Source: Variovorax paradoxus (GTDB taxonomy: Bacteria; Pseudomonadota; Gammaproteobacteria; Burkholderiales; Burkholderiaceae_C). From it: a stretch of 64,000 bases of DNA. The DNA is taken from NCBI RefSeq assembly GCF_029919115.1, contig NZ_CP123990.1, forward strand, positions 5,668,501 through 5,732,500, read 5' to 3'. The translations under genes were made by a program, and so were the position numbers. Positions 1-13,259 of the stretch are shown one piece after another. The notes under the pieces are model-generated. The model saw only the letters and a program-made list of their open reading frames with translations. It did no database searches and was not told the origin of the DNA. Position 1 is the first letter of the stretch. Each line of letters opens with the position of its first letter.

Positions 1-516
1 GAAGAAGGTGGCCAGCGTCGGCCCGGGATCGGTCAGCACCACGTTGTCGATCAGGCGGGCGCCCACGGCGTCGAGCAGGCCCTTGAGCTTTTCGTGCGCC
101 AGCAGCCACATGTTGCGGCAGGCGATCACTGTGACGACGGGCTTGCCCTGCAGCAGTTGCGCTGCCAGCGGGTGCTTCAGGAAGGCGACGATCGGCTGCG
201 ACGGCGCCAGGAACCACACCTGGTACGGCAGGATGACCAAGTCGAACTGCTCGTCCCCAGTGAGCGAAAGCGGCGCCAGCGGCGGCGGCTTCAGGTGCGC
301 CGATTCGGGAAAGGCGTCGAAGAAGGTCAGGAACGGCCAGGGAAACGGAAAGTCCGCCAGCGGGCGCAGCGTTTCGACATGCACGGAGATTGCCGGATCG
401 GCCTTGAGCGGCGCGACGATCTGCTCGGCGACGCTGCCGAGCTGGCCGGTCTGCGAATAGTGAATCACCAGGACACGTTTGGGGCGCGCGGCGGGGCTGG
501 AAATGCTTGAAGTCAC
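1..516 (-). CDS. Flavodoxin-like protein, partial (dialkylrecorsinol-condensing-enzyme-like)
   Basis: The minus-strand frame is open from a GTG at 516 to the window edge (172 codons), so the C-terminus is missing. The N-terminal core KRVLVIHYSQTGQL has the flavodoxin-type phosphate-binding loop (S-x-T-G-x-L) after a hydrophobic strand. Later come PWPFLTFFDAFPES, LVILPYQVWFLAPS and CRNMWLLAHEKLKG, which I recognise from the proteobacterial family annotated as dialkylrecorsinol condensing enzyme DarA, a probable flavin-binding oxidoreductase. The start is uncertain: an ATG at 585 is also in frame and no Shine-Dalgarno sequence is convincing for either. It follows the glycerol operon on the same strand but is separated from it by a terminator, so it is probably transcribed independently. 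Family fair, function weak. Confidence 0.6.
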   Translation of the reverse strand, partial: MTSSISSPAARPKRVLVIHYSQTGQLGSVAEQIVAPLKADPAISVHVETLRPLADFPFPWPFLTFFDAFPESAHLKPPPLAPLSLTGDEQFDLVILPYQVWFLAPSQPIVAFLKHPLAAQLLQGKPVVTVIACRNMWLLAHEKLKGLLDAVGARLIDNVVLTDPGPTLATFF

Positions 517-613
517 TTGCTGGGGCGGAACGAGGGCCGTCGAATGTAAGCCAACCGTACGCCTGGCGCATCTGCCATTGGTCATGCCGTCGCGCCGGCC
601 CCACGAATGGACG

Positions 614-642
614 AAAAAAAGCCGCGCCTTTGGGGCGCGGCT
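614..642 (-). terminator. Rho-independent terminator of the glp operon
   Basis: Read on the minus strand, a 9-bp perfect stem (AGCCGCGCC paired with GGCGCGGCT, 5-nt loop) is followed by a run of seven T. It lies 30 bp past the stop codon of glpV, the last gene of the operon. Confidence 0.9.
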
Positions 643-671
643 CTAGAGAGACCAAAGGGAACGCCGACGGG

Positions 672-2492
<1,821 letters not shown>

Positions 2493-2584
2493 GGTTTATC
2501 TCCTCGTTCCTTCGCTTCCCCGTGTGCGGCTGATTTCACCTCGGCCCCGGGGAAGCACCGGGCCGAATTGCCGGAGTACGCGAG

Positions 2585-2893
2585 CTAGCCCTTGCGCATG
2601 ATCAGCGCGAGCACCAGCATCGAAAACACAAAGCCGATCCAGATCGAAGGCTCGGCCTGCAGCGTCATTGCGGACTTGGCCCATTCCGCAAGGCCGATGT
2701 AGATCAGGTTGATATAGGCCGCCGAGAGCAAGCCGATGAACAGCCGGTCGCCGCGCGTGGTTTCGATCGGCAGCCAGCCGCGCCGCAGCGTGGTGGGCGA
2801 CTTGATCTCCCACACCGTCATGCCGACCAGCATGAGCGCGATGCAGACGAAGAACACGGCCACCGGAGTGGTCCAGGACATCCAGGCAAACAT
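2585..2893 (-). CDS. glpU: Small membrane protein GlpU (DUF2160)
   Basis: 102 residues with three hydrophobic segments: about residues 5-27 (TPVAVFFVCIALMLVGMTVW), 48-65 (LFIGLLSAAYINLIYIGL) and 80-97 (WIGFVFSMLVLALIM). It matches the DUF2160 family, found only inside glycerol ABC operons, where it is called GlpU; its biochemical role is not established. The ATG at 2893 lies 1 nt past the stop codon of glpQ, which implies translational coupling. An in-frame upstream alternative (2914) would overlap glpQ and is less likely. Confidence 0.88.
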   Translation of the reverse strand: MFAWMSWTTPVAVFFVCIALMLVGMTVWEIKSPTTLRRGWLPIETTRGDRLFIGLLSAAYINLIYIGLAEWAKSAMTLQAEPSIWIGFVFSMLVLALIMRKG

Positions 2894-2894
2894 T

Positions 2895-3703
2895 TCAGAC
2901 TCTCCCCATCGCAAAACCCTTGGCGATGTAGTGCCGCACGAACCAGATCACGATGGCCCCCGGCACGATGGTGAGCACGCCGGCGGCCGCAAGCGTAGCC
3001 CAGTCCATGCCCGATGCGCTCACCGTGCGCGTCATGGTCGCGACGATCGGCTTGGCGTTGACGCTGGTGAGCGTGCGCGCCAGCAGCAGCTCGACCCAGC
3101 TGAACATGAAGCAGAAGAAAGCCGCCACGCCCACGCCGGCCTTGATCAGCGGCAGGAAGATCCGGATGAAGAACTTCGGAAAGCTGTAGCCGTCGATGTA
3201 GGCGGTTTCATCGATCTCGCGCGGAATGCCGCTCATGAAGCCTTCGAGAATCCACACGGCCAGCGGCACGTTGAACAGCAAGTGAGCGAGCGCCACGCCC
3301 AGGTGCGTGTCCATTAGGCCCACGGTGCTGTACAGCTGGAAGAACGGCAGCAAGAACACCGCGGGCGGCGTCATGCGGTTGGTCAACAGCCAGAAGAAAA
3401 CGTGCTTGTCGCCCAGGAACGAATAGCGCGAAAACGCGTAAGCCGCCGGCAGCGCCACCGTGAGCGAAATCACCGTGTTGATGCCCACGTAGATCAGGCT
3501 GTTGATGTAGCCCGAGTACCACGAGGCGTCGGTGAAGATGCGCGTGTAGTTGGCCCAGGTGAACTGCTGCGGAAAGAACGAGAAGCTCGAAAGGATTTCG
3601 CCGTTCGTCTTGAAGCTCATGTTGACCATCCAGTAGATGGGCAACAGCGCAAAAAGAATGTAGAGCAGCAGGAAGATGCTGCGCTTGCGGAACCTGCGCT
3701 CGT

Positions 3704-3707
<4 letters not shown>
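2895..3707 (-). CDS. glpQ: Glycerol ABC transporter permease GlpQ
   Basis: 270 residues, a MalG-type permease with six predicted membrane helices. The first is near residues 9-29 (SIFLLLYILFALLPIYWMV). The cytoplasmic EAA loop around the segment EIDETAYIDGYSF..FIRIFLPLIK is well preserved and is the contact site for the ATPases. The ATG at 3707 overlaps the stop codon of glpP (ATGA), the usual arrangement for coupled permease genes. It forms the translocation channel together with GlpP. Confidence 0.92.
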
Positions 3708-4594
<887 letters not shown>

Positions 4595-4649
4595 GGGGCT
4601 TCCATCTTCTGTACGGGATTGGCGCGGCCTTGTTGCGATACGTTGTTCT

Positions 4650-5720
4650 TCATGCAACCAGCTCCTCGTCGCGGTAATAGCAGGTGTGGGTGTCCAGCAC
4701 GCGCAGCCACACGGTCTCGCCTACGGCGGGCAGCGGCGCATCGGCATGCAGGCGCGCCTTGAGCGCAGTGCCGCCAGCGTCGGCGCTCAGCATCGCGTGG
4801 GTGCCCACGTCCTGCACCTGCGTGACGGTGGCAGGCACGGCGCCCTGCGCGCGCGCTTCGACCACCCGCAGGTATTCGGGCCGAATGCCCAGCTTGATCG
4901 AGCCTTCGGGCAGCTGGCGTGTCGGCACGAGCGGCGTGCCTGCCACTTCGAGCGCGCCGTTCGTGTTGTTTGCCGCCAGGAAATTCATGCCGGGCGAACC
5001 GATGAAATGGCCGACGAAGGTGTGGGCCGGCCGCTCGAACAGCGCCTCGGCGCTGCCCACCTGCACCGCCTTGCCGCGCGTCATGACCACCACCTCTTCG
5101 GCAAAGGTGAGCGCCTCGACCTGGTCGTGCGTCACGTAGATCAGCGTGAGCTTGAGCTCGCGGTGAATCTGCTTGAGCTTGCGGCGCAGCTGCCACTTCA
5201 GGTGCGGGTCGATCACCGTGAGCGGCTCGTCGAACAGCACGGCCGACACGTCGCTGCGCACCAGCCCGCGGCCGAGCGAGATCTTCTGCTTGGCATCGGC
5301 GGCGAGGCCCGCCGCGCGCTGGTTGAGCTGGCCGCTCATGTCGAGCATTTCGGCAATCTCGCCCACGCGCTTCTTGATCTGGTCTTCAGGCACCTTGCGG
5401 TTGCGCAGCGGAAACGCGAGGTTCTCGGCCACCGTCATGGTGTCGTAGATCACCGGAAACTGGAACACCTGCGCGATGTTGCGTTCCTGCGGCGTGGCGC
5501 GTGTCATGTCGCGGCCGTCGAACTTCACTGTGCCCTGCGAAGGCACCAGCAGTCCCGAGATGATGTTCAGCATGGTCGTCTTGCCGCAGCCCGAGGGGCC
5601 GAGCAAGGCATAGGCGCCGCCGTCGCGAAAGCTCATCTGCAGCGGCAGCAACGCGTAGTCGCTGTCCTGCGTGGGGTTGGGGCGGTAGGCGTGGGCCAGG
5701 TCCAGGTCGATGCGTGCCAT
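4650..5720 (-). CDS. glpT: Glycerol ABC transporter ATP-binding protein GlpT
   Basis: 356 residues, a MalK/UgpC-type ATPase. Walker A is GPSGCGKTT (about residues 41-49). Walker B is SAVLFDEPLTVIDPHLK, followed by the H-loop IYVTHDQVEAL. The signature motif is degenerate: where LSGGQ is expected the protein reads KQKISLGRGL. The family GlpT/GlpS pair is known to be asymmetric, so this may be the degenerate half of a heterodimer. The C-terminal third is a TOBE/MOP-like regulatory domain. The ATG at 5720 has an AAGGAA Shine-Dalgarno and sits 2 nt after the stop of glpS. Confidence 0.9.
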   Translation of the reverse strand: MARIDLDLAHAYRPNPTQDSDYALLPLQMSFRDGGAYALLGPSGCGKTTMLNIISGLLVPSQGTVKFDGRDMTRATPQERNIAQVFQFPVIYDTMTVAENLAFPLRNRKVPEDQIKKRVGEIAEMLDMSGQLNQRAAGLAADAKQKISLGRGLVRSDVSAVLFDEPLTVIDPHLKWQLRRKLKQIHRELKLTLIYVTHDQVEALTFAEEVVVMTRGKAVQVGSAEALFERPAHTFVGHFIGSPGMNFLAANNTNGALEVAGTPLVPTRQLPEGSIKLGIRPEYLRVVEARAQGAVPATVTQVQDVGTHAMLSADAGGTALKARLHADAPLPAVGETVWLRVLDTHTCYYRDEELVA

Positions 5721-5722
5721 GA

Positions 5723-6795
<1,073 letters not shown>

Positions 6796-6796
<1 letters not shown>

Positions 6797-8469
6797 CAGC
6801 GCTCCCGGTTGATCGTGTTGCTGTTGTTCTTTGCATGCGCCTGCAGCCAGGCGGCCACCTGCGCGCGTTCTTCGGCCGTGTAGCGCAGGCCGAGCTTCGA
6901 CCTGCGCCAGAGAACGTCGTCCGCGCTCATGGCCCATTCGCTTTCCTGCAGAAACCGCAGCTCGCGCTCATGAAGCCCCGGTGCAACGGCGTCGCCCATG
7001 TCGGCCATGGACTGCGCTTCGCCAAGCAGCTCGGCCACGCGCGCACCATAGGCGCGTGCGAGGCGCCGCGCAAGCTTGGCGTCGAGCCAGGGGTAGCGGG
7101 CCTGCACGGCGGCCACGAAGCGTTCGAAGTCGTCGTCCGGTCGCTTGGGCGCACCGATCCATCCGGAAAGATCGCCGCCCGCAAGAAAAGCGCCGTCGGT
7201 CCAGGCCGGGCGTTGCGCGTTCGGCTGGCCGAGCATCTTGCCGACCTCGTCGGCCGCGTCTTCGGCCAGCTTGCGAAAGGTGGTGATCTTGCCGCCCCAC
7301 ACTGACAGCAGCGGCGCTGCGGTGGTGTTGGACTCGAGCATGTAGTCGCGCGTCACGGCCGAGGGGTCGCCGGAGGCATCGTCCAGCAGCGGACGCACTC
7401 CCGAGTAGGTCCAGACCACGTCGGCCGGCACGATCGGCTTTTCGAAATAGCGGCTGGCCTGGGTGCAGAGATAGGAGATTTCTTCGTCGGCAATGCGCGC
7501 CGCGCCGGGATCGTCGGCGTTCAGCTCGATGTCGGTGGTGCCGATCAGCGTGAACTCGTCCTGGTACGGGATCGCAAAGATGATCCGCTTGTCGGGGTTC
7601 TGGAAGATGTAGGCATGGTCGTGCTCGAAGAGGCGCCGCACCACGATATGGCTGCCCTTGACCAGCCGCAGGTGCCGGGTGGCCAGCGCCTCGCCCTTGG
7701 CCGACTGCGCCACGCCGCGCAAGAACGATTCCGCCCATGGGCCCGCGGCATTGACCACGGCACGGGCGCGCACCACGCGAATGCCGCCGTCCGCGGCTTC
7801 GAGCGTGGCCGTCCAGCCTTCTGCGTCGCGCTGCGCATGGACGCAACGCGTGCGCGTCAGCACTTCGGCGCCGCGCGCCCTGGCATCGATGGCGTTGAGC
7901 ACCACCAGCCGCGCGTCGTCGACCCAGCCGTCCGAATAGACGAAGCCGCGCTTGAACTGCGGCTTGAGCGGCGCACCGGCCGCGTGGCTGCGCAGGTCGA
8001 TGCTGCGGGAGCCGGGCAGCACTTCGCGCTTGGCAAGATGGTCATACATGAAGAGGCCGATGCGGATCATCCAGCCCGGTCGCATCGACGGGTCATGCGG
8101 CATGACGAAGCGCAGCGGCCACATGATGTGCGGTGCGCTCTTGAGCAGCACTTCGCGCTCCTGCAGCGCCTTGCGCACCAGCGAAAACTCGTAATACTCC
8201 AGGTAGCGCAGCCCACCGTGGATGAGCTTGGTCGACGAGGAAGACGTGTGCGAGGCGAGATCGTCCTTCTCGCACAGCACCACCCGCCAGCCCCGGCCCG
8301 CCAAGTCGCGCGCAATGCCGCAGCCGTTGATGCCGCCGCCGACGATCAGCACATCGCAATCGGTTGCCGGCAGGGGCGAATTGGAGGAGAAATCGCTCAC
8401 AGAAGATGGGCCCGTTGTTTCGTGACTTAGGTCACTAAAGGGAGTCATTGTATTTTCGCGTCTTTTCAT
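6796..8469 (-). CDS. glpD: Glycerol-3-phosphate dehydrogenase
   Basis: 557 residues, FAD-dependent and membrane-associated; it oxidises sn-glycerol-3-phosphate to dihydroxyacetone phosphate and passes electrons to quinone. The FAD-binding Rossmann motif is at about residues 37-57 (DVLIVGGGINGCGIARDLAG). The family motif TSSSSTKLIHGGLRYLEYYEF follows, and the C-terminal DAO_C region ends in an RxKLGLRYTAEERAQV segment. The start at 8469 has AAAGGA upstream at good spacing; a second in-frame ATG lies at 8448. First gene of the operon, so uptake and oxidation of glycerol are co-expressed. No glycerol kinase gene lies in the window. Confidence 0.95.
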
Positions 8470-8590
8470 TTGGATTCCTTTTGACGCGATTTTCCCCCGA
8501 GTTTTCCCTTAGTACGGTTCGTTTTCTTTCGTTTTAAAGTGACGCGGCCTGTACTCTCCTGAGAGTCTTCCCGTTCTCCACGACGCTTTT
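8470..8590. promoter_or_regulatory. glpD/glpR divergent promoter region with probable GlpR operator
   Basis: The 121-bp space between divergent glpD and glpR is AT-richer than its surroundings. At 8517-8535 it holds two tandem copies of a TTCGTTTT element (GTTCGTTTTCTTTCGTTTT). DeoR-family GlpR proteins bind repeated TTCG-containing half-sites, so this is the likely operator, controlling both directions. The promoter boxes cannot be placed with confidence. Confidence 0.55.
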
Positions 8591-9358
8591 GTGAACTCCA
8601 ATCCGCGCCAGATCAACCTCCTCGATACCGTGCGCACGCGCGGCTCCGTCACCGTGGAACAGTTGGCCGACATGCTCGGCGTTACCCTGCAAACGGTGCG
8701 GCGCGACGTGCAGCGGCTGGCCGACGAAGGCCTGCTCACGCGTTTTCATGGCGGCGTGCGGGTGCCAAGTTCCACCACCGAGAACATCGGCTACCAGCAG
8801 CGCGAAACGCTGCATGCCGAAGGCAAGGCGCGCATCGCGCGACGCGTGGCCGAGCTGGTGCCCAACGACTGTTCGCTGATCCTCAACATCGGCACCACCA
8901 CCGAAGCCATTGCCAAGGCCCTGCTGCGGCACACGGGCCTGCGCGTGATCACCAACAACCTGAACGTGGCGACCATATTGAGCGGCAATACCTCGTGCGA
9001 GGTGATCGTCGCCGGCGGTTCGGTGCGGCCGCGCGACCGCGCCATCGTGGGCGAGGCCACCATCGATTTCATACGCCAGTTCAAGGTCGACATCGCGCTG
9101 ATCGGCGTGTCGAGCATCGAGGCCGACGGTTCGCTGCGCGACTTCGACTTGCGTGAAGTGAAGGTGGCGCAAACCATCATCGCGCAGGCGCGCGAGGTGT
9201 GGCTTGCGGCGGACGCGAGCAAGTTCAACCGGCCGGCGATGATCCAGTTGGGTACGCTTTCGCAGATCGACCGGTTGTTTACCGACGCGGAACCGCCGCC
9301 GCCTTTTGCTGACTTGCTGCATGCGGCGCAAGTGCGGCTTGAGATTGCGCGCGATTGA
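8591..9358 (+). CDS. glpR: DeoR-family glycerol regulon repressor
   Basis: 255 residues. The N-terminal DeoR helix-turn-helix is at about residues 8-57 (RGSVTVEQLADMLGVTLQTVRRD, then LADEGLLTRFHGG). The C-terminal sugar-phosphate sensor domain has the isomerase-like NIGTTTEAIAKAL and TNNLNVATIL motifs. In this subfamily glycerol-3-phosphate releases the repressor. The GTG at 8591 puts the first HTH residues at the usual distance. Its position divergent to glpD supports local regulation of the glycerol operon. Confidence 0.92.
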   Translation: MNSNPRQINLLDTVRTRGSVTVEQLADMLGVTLQTVRRDVQRLADEGLLTRFHGGVRVPSSTTENIGYQQRETLHAEGKARIARRVAELVPNDCSLILNIGTTTEAIAKALLRHTGLRVITNNLNVATILSGNTSCEVIVAGGSVRPRDRAIVGEATIDFIRQFKVDIALIGVSSIEADGSLRDFDLREVKVAQTIIAQAREVWLAADASKFNRPAMIQLGTLSQIDRLFTDAEPPPPFADLLHAAQVRLEIARD

Positions 9359-9430
9359 AGATGGGGCTGATTTCTGTTCGTCGCGTCGTGCGTTCGGGGC
9401 GCGCACCCGCCGACGGGGTACCTTGCTCCG

Positions 9431-9579
9431 CGAATGTCCCCCGGGGCTGCGCCCCTCCTCCTTTATTTCGCTGCGGGGAGTACCCGATGCCCGGAACACC
9501 AGCAGCGTGCCCCGGTGCACAGGGCATCGGGTGCTCCCCGCAGCGAAATAAAGGAGGAGCCGAAGGCGGGGGACATTCG
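9431..9579. repeat. Long imperfect inverted repeat (two arms of about 65 bp)
   Basis: The left arm (9431-9493) and right arm (9514-9579) are reverse complements over nearly their whole length. Shared blocks are CGAATGTCCCCC, CTCCTCCTTTATTTCGCTGC and a stretch around CCCGATGCCC. The arms are separated by about 20 bp. The gene fragment to the right begins immediately after it. It could be a non-autonomous mobile element, an intergenic hairpin repeat, or a strong bidirectional terminator for glpR; no transposase is present. Confidence 0.8.
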
Positions 9580-10017
9580 CCCTCCTTCATCGCCGATGTC
9601 GACCTGGTGGCGCGGCTCGACGTGGCGCGCAAGAACGCCGTCTTCGAAGTGCGGAACGTGGATCCTTCGCTGGCGATCCTGGCCAACCGGGACCTGCTTC
9701 ATGCGGCGCTGGCCAACCTGCTGCAGAACGCCTTCAAGTACACGCAGCAGAACTCGATGGTGACCCTGAGCGCCTACGCCTCGGGCGAGCAGGTGTTCAT
9801 CGATGTCGAGGACCACTGCGGGGGATTGCCCGCAGGCGGCGCCGCCAAGATGTTCATCCCTTTCAGGCCGAACGACGACCGCAGGGCGGGCTTGGGATTG
9901 GGGCTGTCCATTGCCCGACAAACCATCGAGGCGGACTTTGGCACGCTGACGGTGCGGGACGTGCCGGGCTCGGGTTGCGTGTTCACCATCAGCCTTCCAC
10001 TGCACTCTCTTCATTAG
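9580..10017 (+). pseudogene. Sensor histidine kinase, C-terminal ATPase fragment
   Basis: The frame encodes only the catalytic ATPase domain of a histidine kinase. The N-box is LLQNAFKYTQQNS, followed by FIDVEDHCGGLP (G1 box, with the usual D-x-G-x-G altered to DHCGG), then DRRAGLGLGLSIARQTIEADFG (G2 box) and SGCVFTISLPL at the end. The sensor, membrane and His-containing dimerisation parts are absent. Homology begins directly at the right arm of the inverted repeat, so the 5' part was lost in a rearrangement there. There is no plausible start codon of its own. A remnant. Confidence 0.8.
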
Positions 10018-10331
10018 GCGGCGCGCGCGCCTGCATTGCTGGCGCTTCCATGGGACGATTCGGAAGCCTTGGGACCCGCGCAGGCGCAATGCGTGTGCAG
10101 CAAGAAGCAAGCATTGAAGGTGAAGGCGCCATGGCCTGGACGGCATCCATTCGCAGCAGTCGCTCAACGCCCGTTACGGGTGGACGCTGCCCTGCGCCTT
10201 GAGGTATGAGTATCGGCTGGTGAGGCTGCGCTGCACGCCGTGCGCGGCCTCACCGTCGCATCACACGCAGCCTCACTGCATCGCTTCCAGTCGCTCGAGC
10301 GAGCGCCCTCGGCGTGCCCGTTCGATCCCGC
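10018..10331. other. Intergenic, no gene recognised
   Basis: 314 bp between the kinase fragment and the 3' end of polB. Short frames exist on both strands but none has recognisable motifs or a good ribosome-binding site. No terminator with a T-run was seen. Confidence 0.5.
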
Positions 10332-12740
10332 CTAGAAGAGCCCGCGCTGCGGCGTCGTCAAGGCCGCGAAGCTCTCTCCGATGGGCTGAAGAATGGCATC
10401 GGCAATCGGCTGGAGCTGCCGGGTCAGGTAGTGTTCGTAGTCGATGCGCGAACGGCGGGCCTCCAGCGGCTCCGGGCCGCTCTGGGTCATGACGTACTGG
10501 ATCCAGCCGCCCTTCTGATACTGCCTGGGCCGACCGACCCGATCATTGTGCTGGTCGGCGATGCGAGCGGCCCGCACCTGCGGCGGTACGTTGACCAGGT
10601 AGGCATCGAGCCGGTGGCGAAGGCGCTTGCGGTAGATGAGCAGGTCGTCCTTGCCGCCCGCCAATGTCGACCTCGCGTAGTCGGTCACGAACGCCTTGTA
10701 GGGCTTGCCCTGGAAGATCCGTGAAAGCAGGCCCTCCTGGAACTGGCGCGCGAGCGGGGTCCAGTCGCTGCGTGCCATCTCCAGGCCGCGATACACCATC
10801 TCTTCCTTGCCTGCGGCATCGACGCTCAGGCCCGCGTAGCGCTTCTTGCTGCCCACCTCCGAACCGCGAATGGTGGGCATGAAGAACTTCCTGTAGTGCG
10901 TATCGACCTCGATCTCGAGAAAGCTGGCCAGGCCCTGCTCCTCGCGCAGGGTGCGTGTCCACCAGTCGTTGATGTCGGCCGCCAGGCTGGCTGCGACGGC
11001 GTGCGCCTGCGCGTTGGTGTGAGTACGCTTGAGCCAGATGAAGATGGAGTCGGTGTCGCCATAGATGGCCTCGTAGCCGCGCCTCTCCACGAACTCGCGC
11101 GTGCGCTTCATCATCTCGTGCCCGCGGAGCGTGACGGCAGACACCAGCTCAGGGTTGAAGAACCGGCACTCGGCCGCGCCGAGCACGCCGGCGAAAGAAT
11201 TCATGAGCAGCTTCAGCGCTTGCGACAGCGGCTCGTTCTTCGCGCGCTTGGCCTCGTCCCGGGCGCGCCAGAGCGTGGCCACGATCTCGGGCAGGCAGTG
11301 CTTCTCGCGCGAAAAGACCGTCCCTTGTGGTCCCTTGACCGCCTGGGCCGGGTCGCCGACATTCGAGCCCTCGACGAGGCCCACCGGATCGACCAGGAAG
11401 GTCCGGATGATCGAGGGATAGAGGCTCTTGTAGTCCAGCACCACGACCGAGTCGTAGAACCCCGGTTTCGAGTCCATCACGTATCCGCCCGGATAGGCCT
11501 TGCTCGCAATCTCGCCCACGTTCGGCGCCACGTAGCCCAGGCGGTGCATGCGCGGCATGTAGTGGTGGCTGAACGCGGCGATGGAGCCGCCGAAGTGGTC
11601 GGCCTGTAGGCCGGTGGTCTGGGCTCGCTCCATCACGAACTGCGGCAGCTTCGTCCTCTCGAAGATGCGCAGGACCAGCTCGCAGTCCCGGATGTTGTAA
11701 ATCGCGAGCGCGGGCTTGTCTTCCTGGTAGCGCCGCTCGATCTCCGCCATCTTGTCGTATTCGTCGCCGATGGCCTTGCCTTCGCCGAGCAGCGCCTGCG
11801 AGATGTTCTCGAGGCTGAAGGACGGGAAGCTCCACACCGCGGCCTTGAGTGCGTCGATGCCGTCAATGACCACCCGGCCTGGCGTGGGCGCGAACAGGTA
11901 GCCCTGCTTGCCCGGATGGGTGCGCCATTCGATAGGGCGGCGCTCCCGTCCGAGGAGGAGCTGCACGCCGCAGTCATCGGCCGTCTTCTGCAGCACGCGC
12001 AGGTCGAACTGGATGACGTTCCAGCCGATGACGACGTCGGGGTCGTTCCGCTCGAACCAATTGTTGAGCTCCTCGATCATGGCCTTGCGGGAGGCGCAAT
12101 AGATCAGCGAAAACGCCATGGGCCGATCCGCCCCGGACGCCGCGTCTGGCGGCGGCGCTTGTGGGTGCCCTGGAGGCGGTTCGCCCAGCATGAAGACGAC
12201 ACGCTCCGGCGTGCCGTCCAGCGCGACGGAATAGAGCGCTTCGTCCTGGCTCGTTTCGATGTCCAGCGACACGACCTTCAGCACGGGGCGATAGTCGGGT
12301 GCGGGCTTGAGTTTGCAGTCGACGATGGCAGCGCGCTCTTCCCGTCCTCCTTCCACGCTCACGCCGGCGGTGATGAAGCGTTCCATCAGGTAGCGGTCGT
12401 GCGGGCGCACGTCGGCTTCAAGCAAGGGAATGCCCTGCGCCTGGAGCGCGCGTGCCAGCCGGCCGAGCTGGCGAAAGTGCGTCGCATAGACACCGACGAC
12501 GGGGTCCTGCTGGAAGGTCCTGAGTTCGAGCTCGCGCAGCTGAATGCCCGAGAGATCTGCGAGGTGGGCCTCGACCGCGGTCCGATGCCGGGCGGCGACG
12601 AATGCCACGCTGCGGCGCGAGGTCAGCAATACTTTCCTCGGCCCGGCATCGGTTGCGAGCCAATACTCGATCTCCGTGCCGGCGGGCGCATCGCGCCAGT
12701 GGCGCGTGAGGATGAAACCCTTGAGTACGGTGGATGTCAC
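10332..12740 (-). CDS. polB: DNA polymerase II (family B)
   Basis: 802 residues from a GTG at 12740. The 3'-5' exonuclease Exo I motif is SLDIETSQDEALYS and Exo II lies near VVIGWNVIQFDLRVL. The polymerase motifs are DYKSLYPSIIRTF (motif A), a KLLMNSFAGVLG segment (motif B) and YGDTDSIFIW (motif C, with its catalytic aspartates). All catalytic residues appear intact, so it should be an active proofreading translesion/repair polymerase, which in E. coli is SOS-induced. An upstream in-frame extension to 12920 is ignored because homology starts at TSTVLKGFILTRHW. I saw no LexA box upstream. It sits beside the replicon's par/rep genes. Confidence 0.93.
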   Translation of the reverse strand: MTSTVLKGFILTRHWRDAPAGTEIEYWLATDAGPRKVLLTSRRSVAFVAARHRTAVEAHLADLSGIQLRELELRTFQQDPVVGVYATHFRQLGRLARALQAQGIPLLEADVRPHDRYLMERFITAGVSVEGGREERAAIVDCKLKPAPDYRPVLKVVSLDIETSQDEALYSVALDGTPERVVFMLGEPPPGHPQAPPPDAASGADRPMAFSLIYCASRKAMIEELNNWFERNDPDVVIGWNVIQFDLRVLQKTADDCGVQLLLGRERRPIEWRTHPGKQGYLFAPTPGRVVIDGIDALKAAVWSFPSFSLENISQALLGEGKAIGDEYDKMAEIERRYQEDKPALAIYNIRDCELVLRIFERTKLPQFVMERAQTTGLQADHFGGSIAAFSHHYMPRMHRLGYVAPNVGEIASKAYPGGYVMDSKPGFYDSVVVLDYKSLYPSIIRTFLVDPVGLVEGSNVGDPAQAVKGPQGTVFSREKHCLPEIVATLWRARDEAKRAKNEPLSQALKLLMNSFAGVLGAAECRFFNPELVSAVTLRGHEMMKRTREFVERRGYEAIYGDTDSIFIWLKRTHTNAQAHAVAASLAADINDWWTRTLREEQGLASFLEIEVDTHYRKFFMPTIRGSEVGSKKRYAGLSVDAAGKEEMVYRGLEMARSDWTPLARQFQEGLLSRIFQGKPYKAFVTDYARSTLAGGKDDLLIYRKRLRHRLDAYLVNVPPQVRAARIADQHNDRVGRPRQYQKGGWIQYVMTQSGPEPLEARRSRIDYEHYLTRQLQPIADAILQPIGESFAALTTPQRGLF

Positions 12741-12838
12741 GAGAGCTGCAGCGGGTGCGTGAGTGCGGTCGGGCGGATGAAGGCGGAGCCGATTTTCGCG
12801 CGGCCGCGTCGGGCGGCCATCTGTCCGGATGAGTGTTT

Positions 12839-12985
12839 CATCCGCGAGATGGCAAGGCGCACAGCATGTCTCGCCAGGCCGTAGAAATACCTGCGGGCCA
12901 GCGGCGAAGAGCCGCACCACGCAAAGCGGGCGAGCGCAAGCAAGCTCGATGTCGATGTCGACAAGCTCGCGATCGAGGCCCCGGG
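12839..12985 (+). mobile_element. IS21-family istA remnant (copy 1)
   Basis: About 145 bp resembling the 5' part of istA, with clear nucleotide similarity to the remnant at 26.6 kb: both contain CATCCGCGAGAT, GCAAGGCG, TGTCTCGC, ACCTGCG and CTCGCGATCGAGGCC in the same order. The coding frame is disrupted and no start, istB or terminal repeats remain. The following 275 bp up to the recombinase gene contain nothing I recognise. Confidence 0.6.
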
Positions 12986-13259
12986 TTTTTGGTCACCGCC
13001 TGCGAGCCTTCGTGTCGACTGCAAAGTCGGATGTTCCCGGCGTGCTTCATTGCCTCCGACTACTTTGGACACCCAGACCTGCCCAAGGCGCTTTGACGGC
13101 CGCGCACGGCCCCGTTGCTTCACGCCCTGCCCCGCACAGCAGCAAGGGGGGACGGACGACGGCAAGCCGGCATGACCGGCAGACGATGGGCACCGGGCCG
13201 CGGAACCAGACCTCCGTCCGCAACGGTCGCAGCGGCTCGGGGCGCAACCCGGCAGCGCT

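Noticed and set aside
9355..9600. Extension of the kinase frame leftwards through the inverted repeat as a real N-terminus
   Set aside because: The frame is open but its translation through the repeat is low-complexity (CSANVPRGCAPPPLF...), identical in kind to a hairpin repeat rather than a protein domain.
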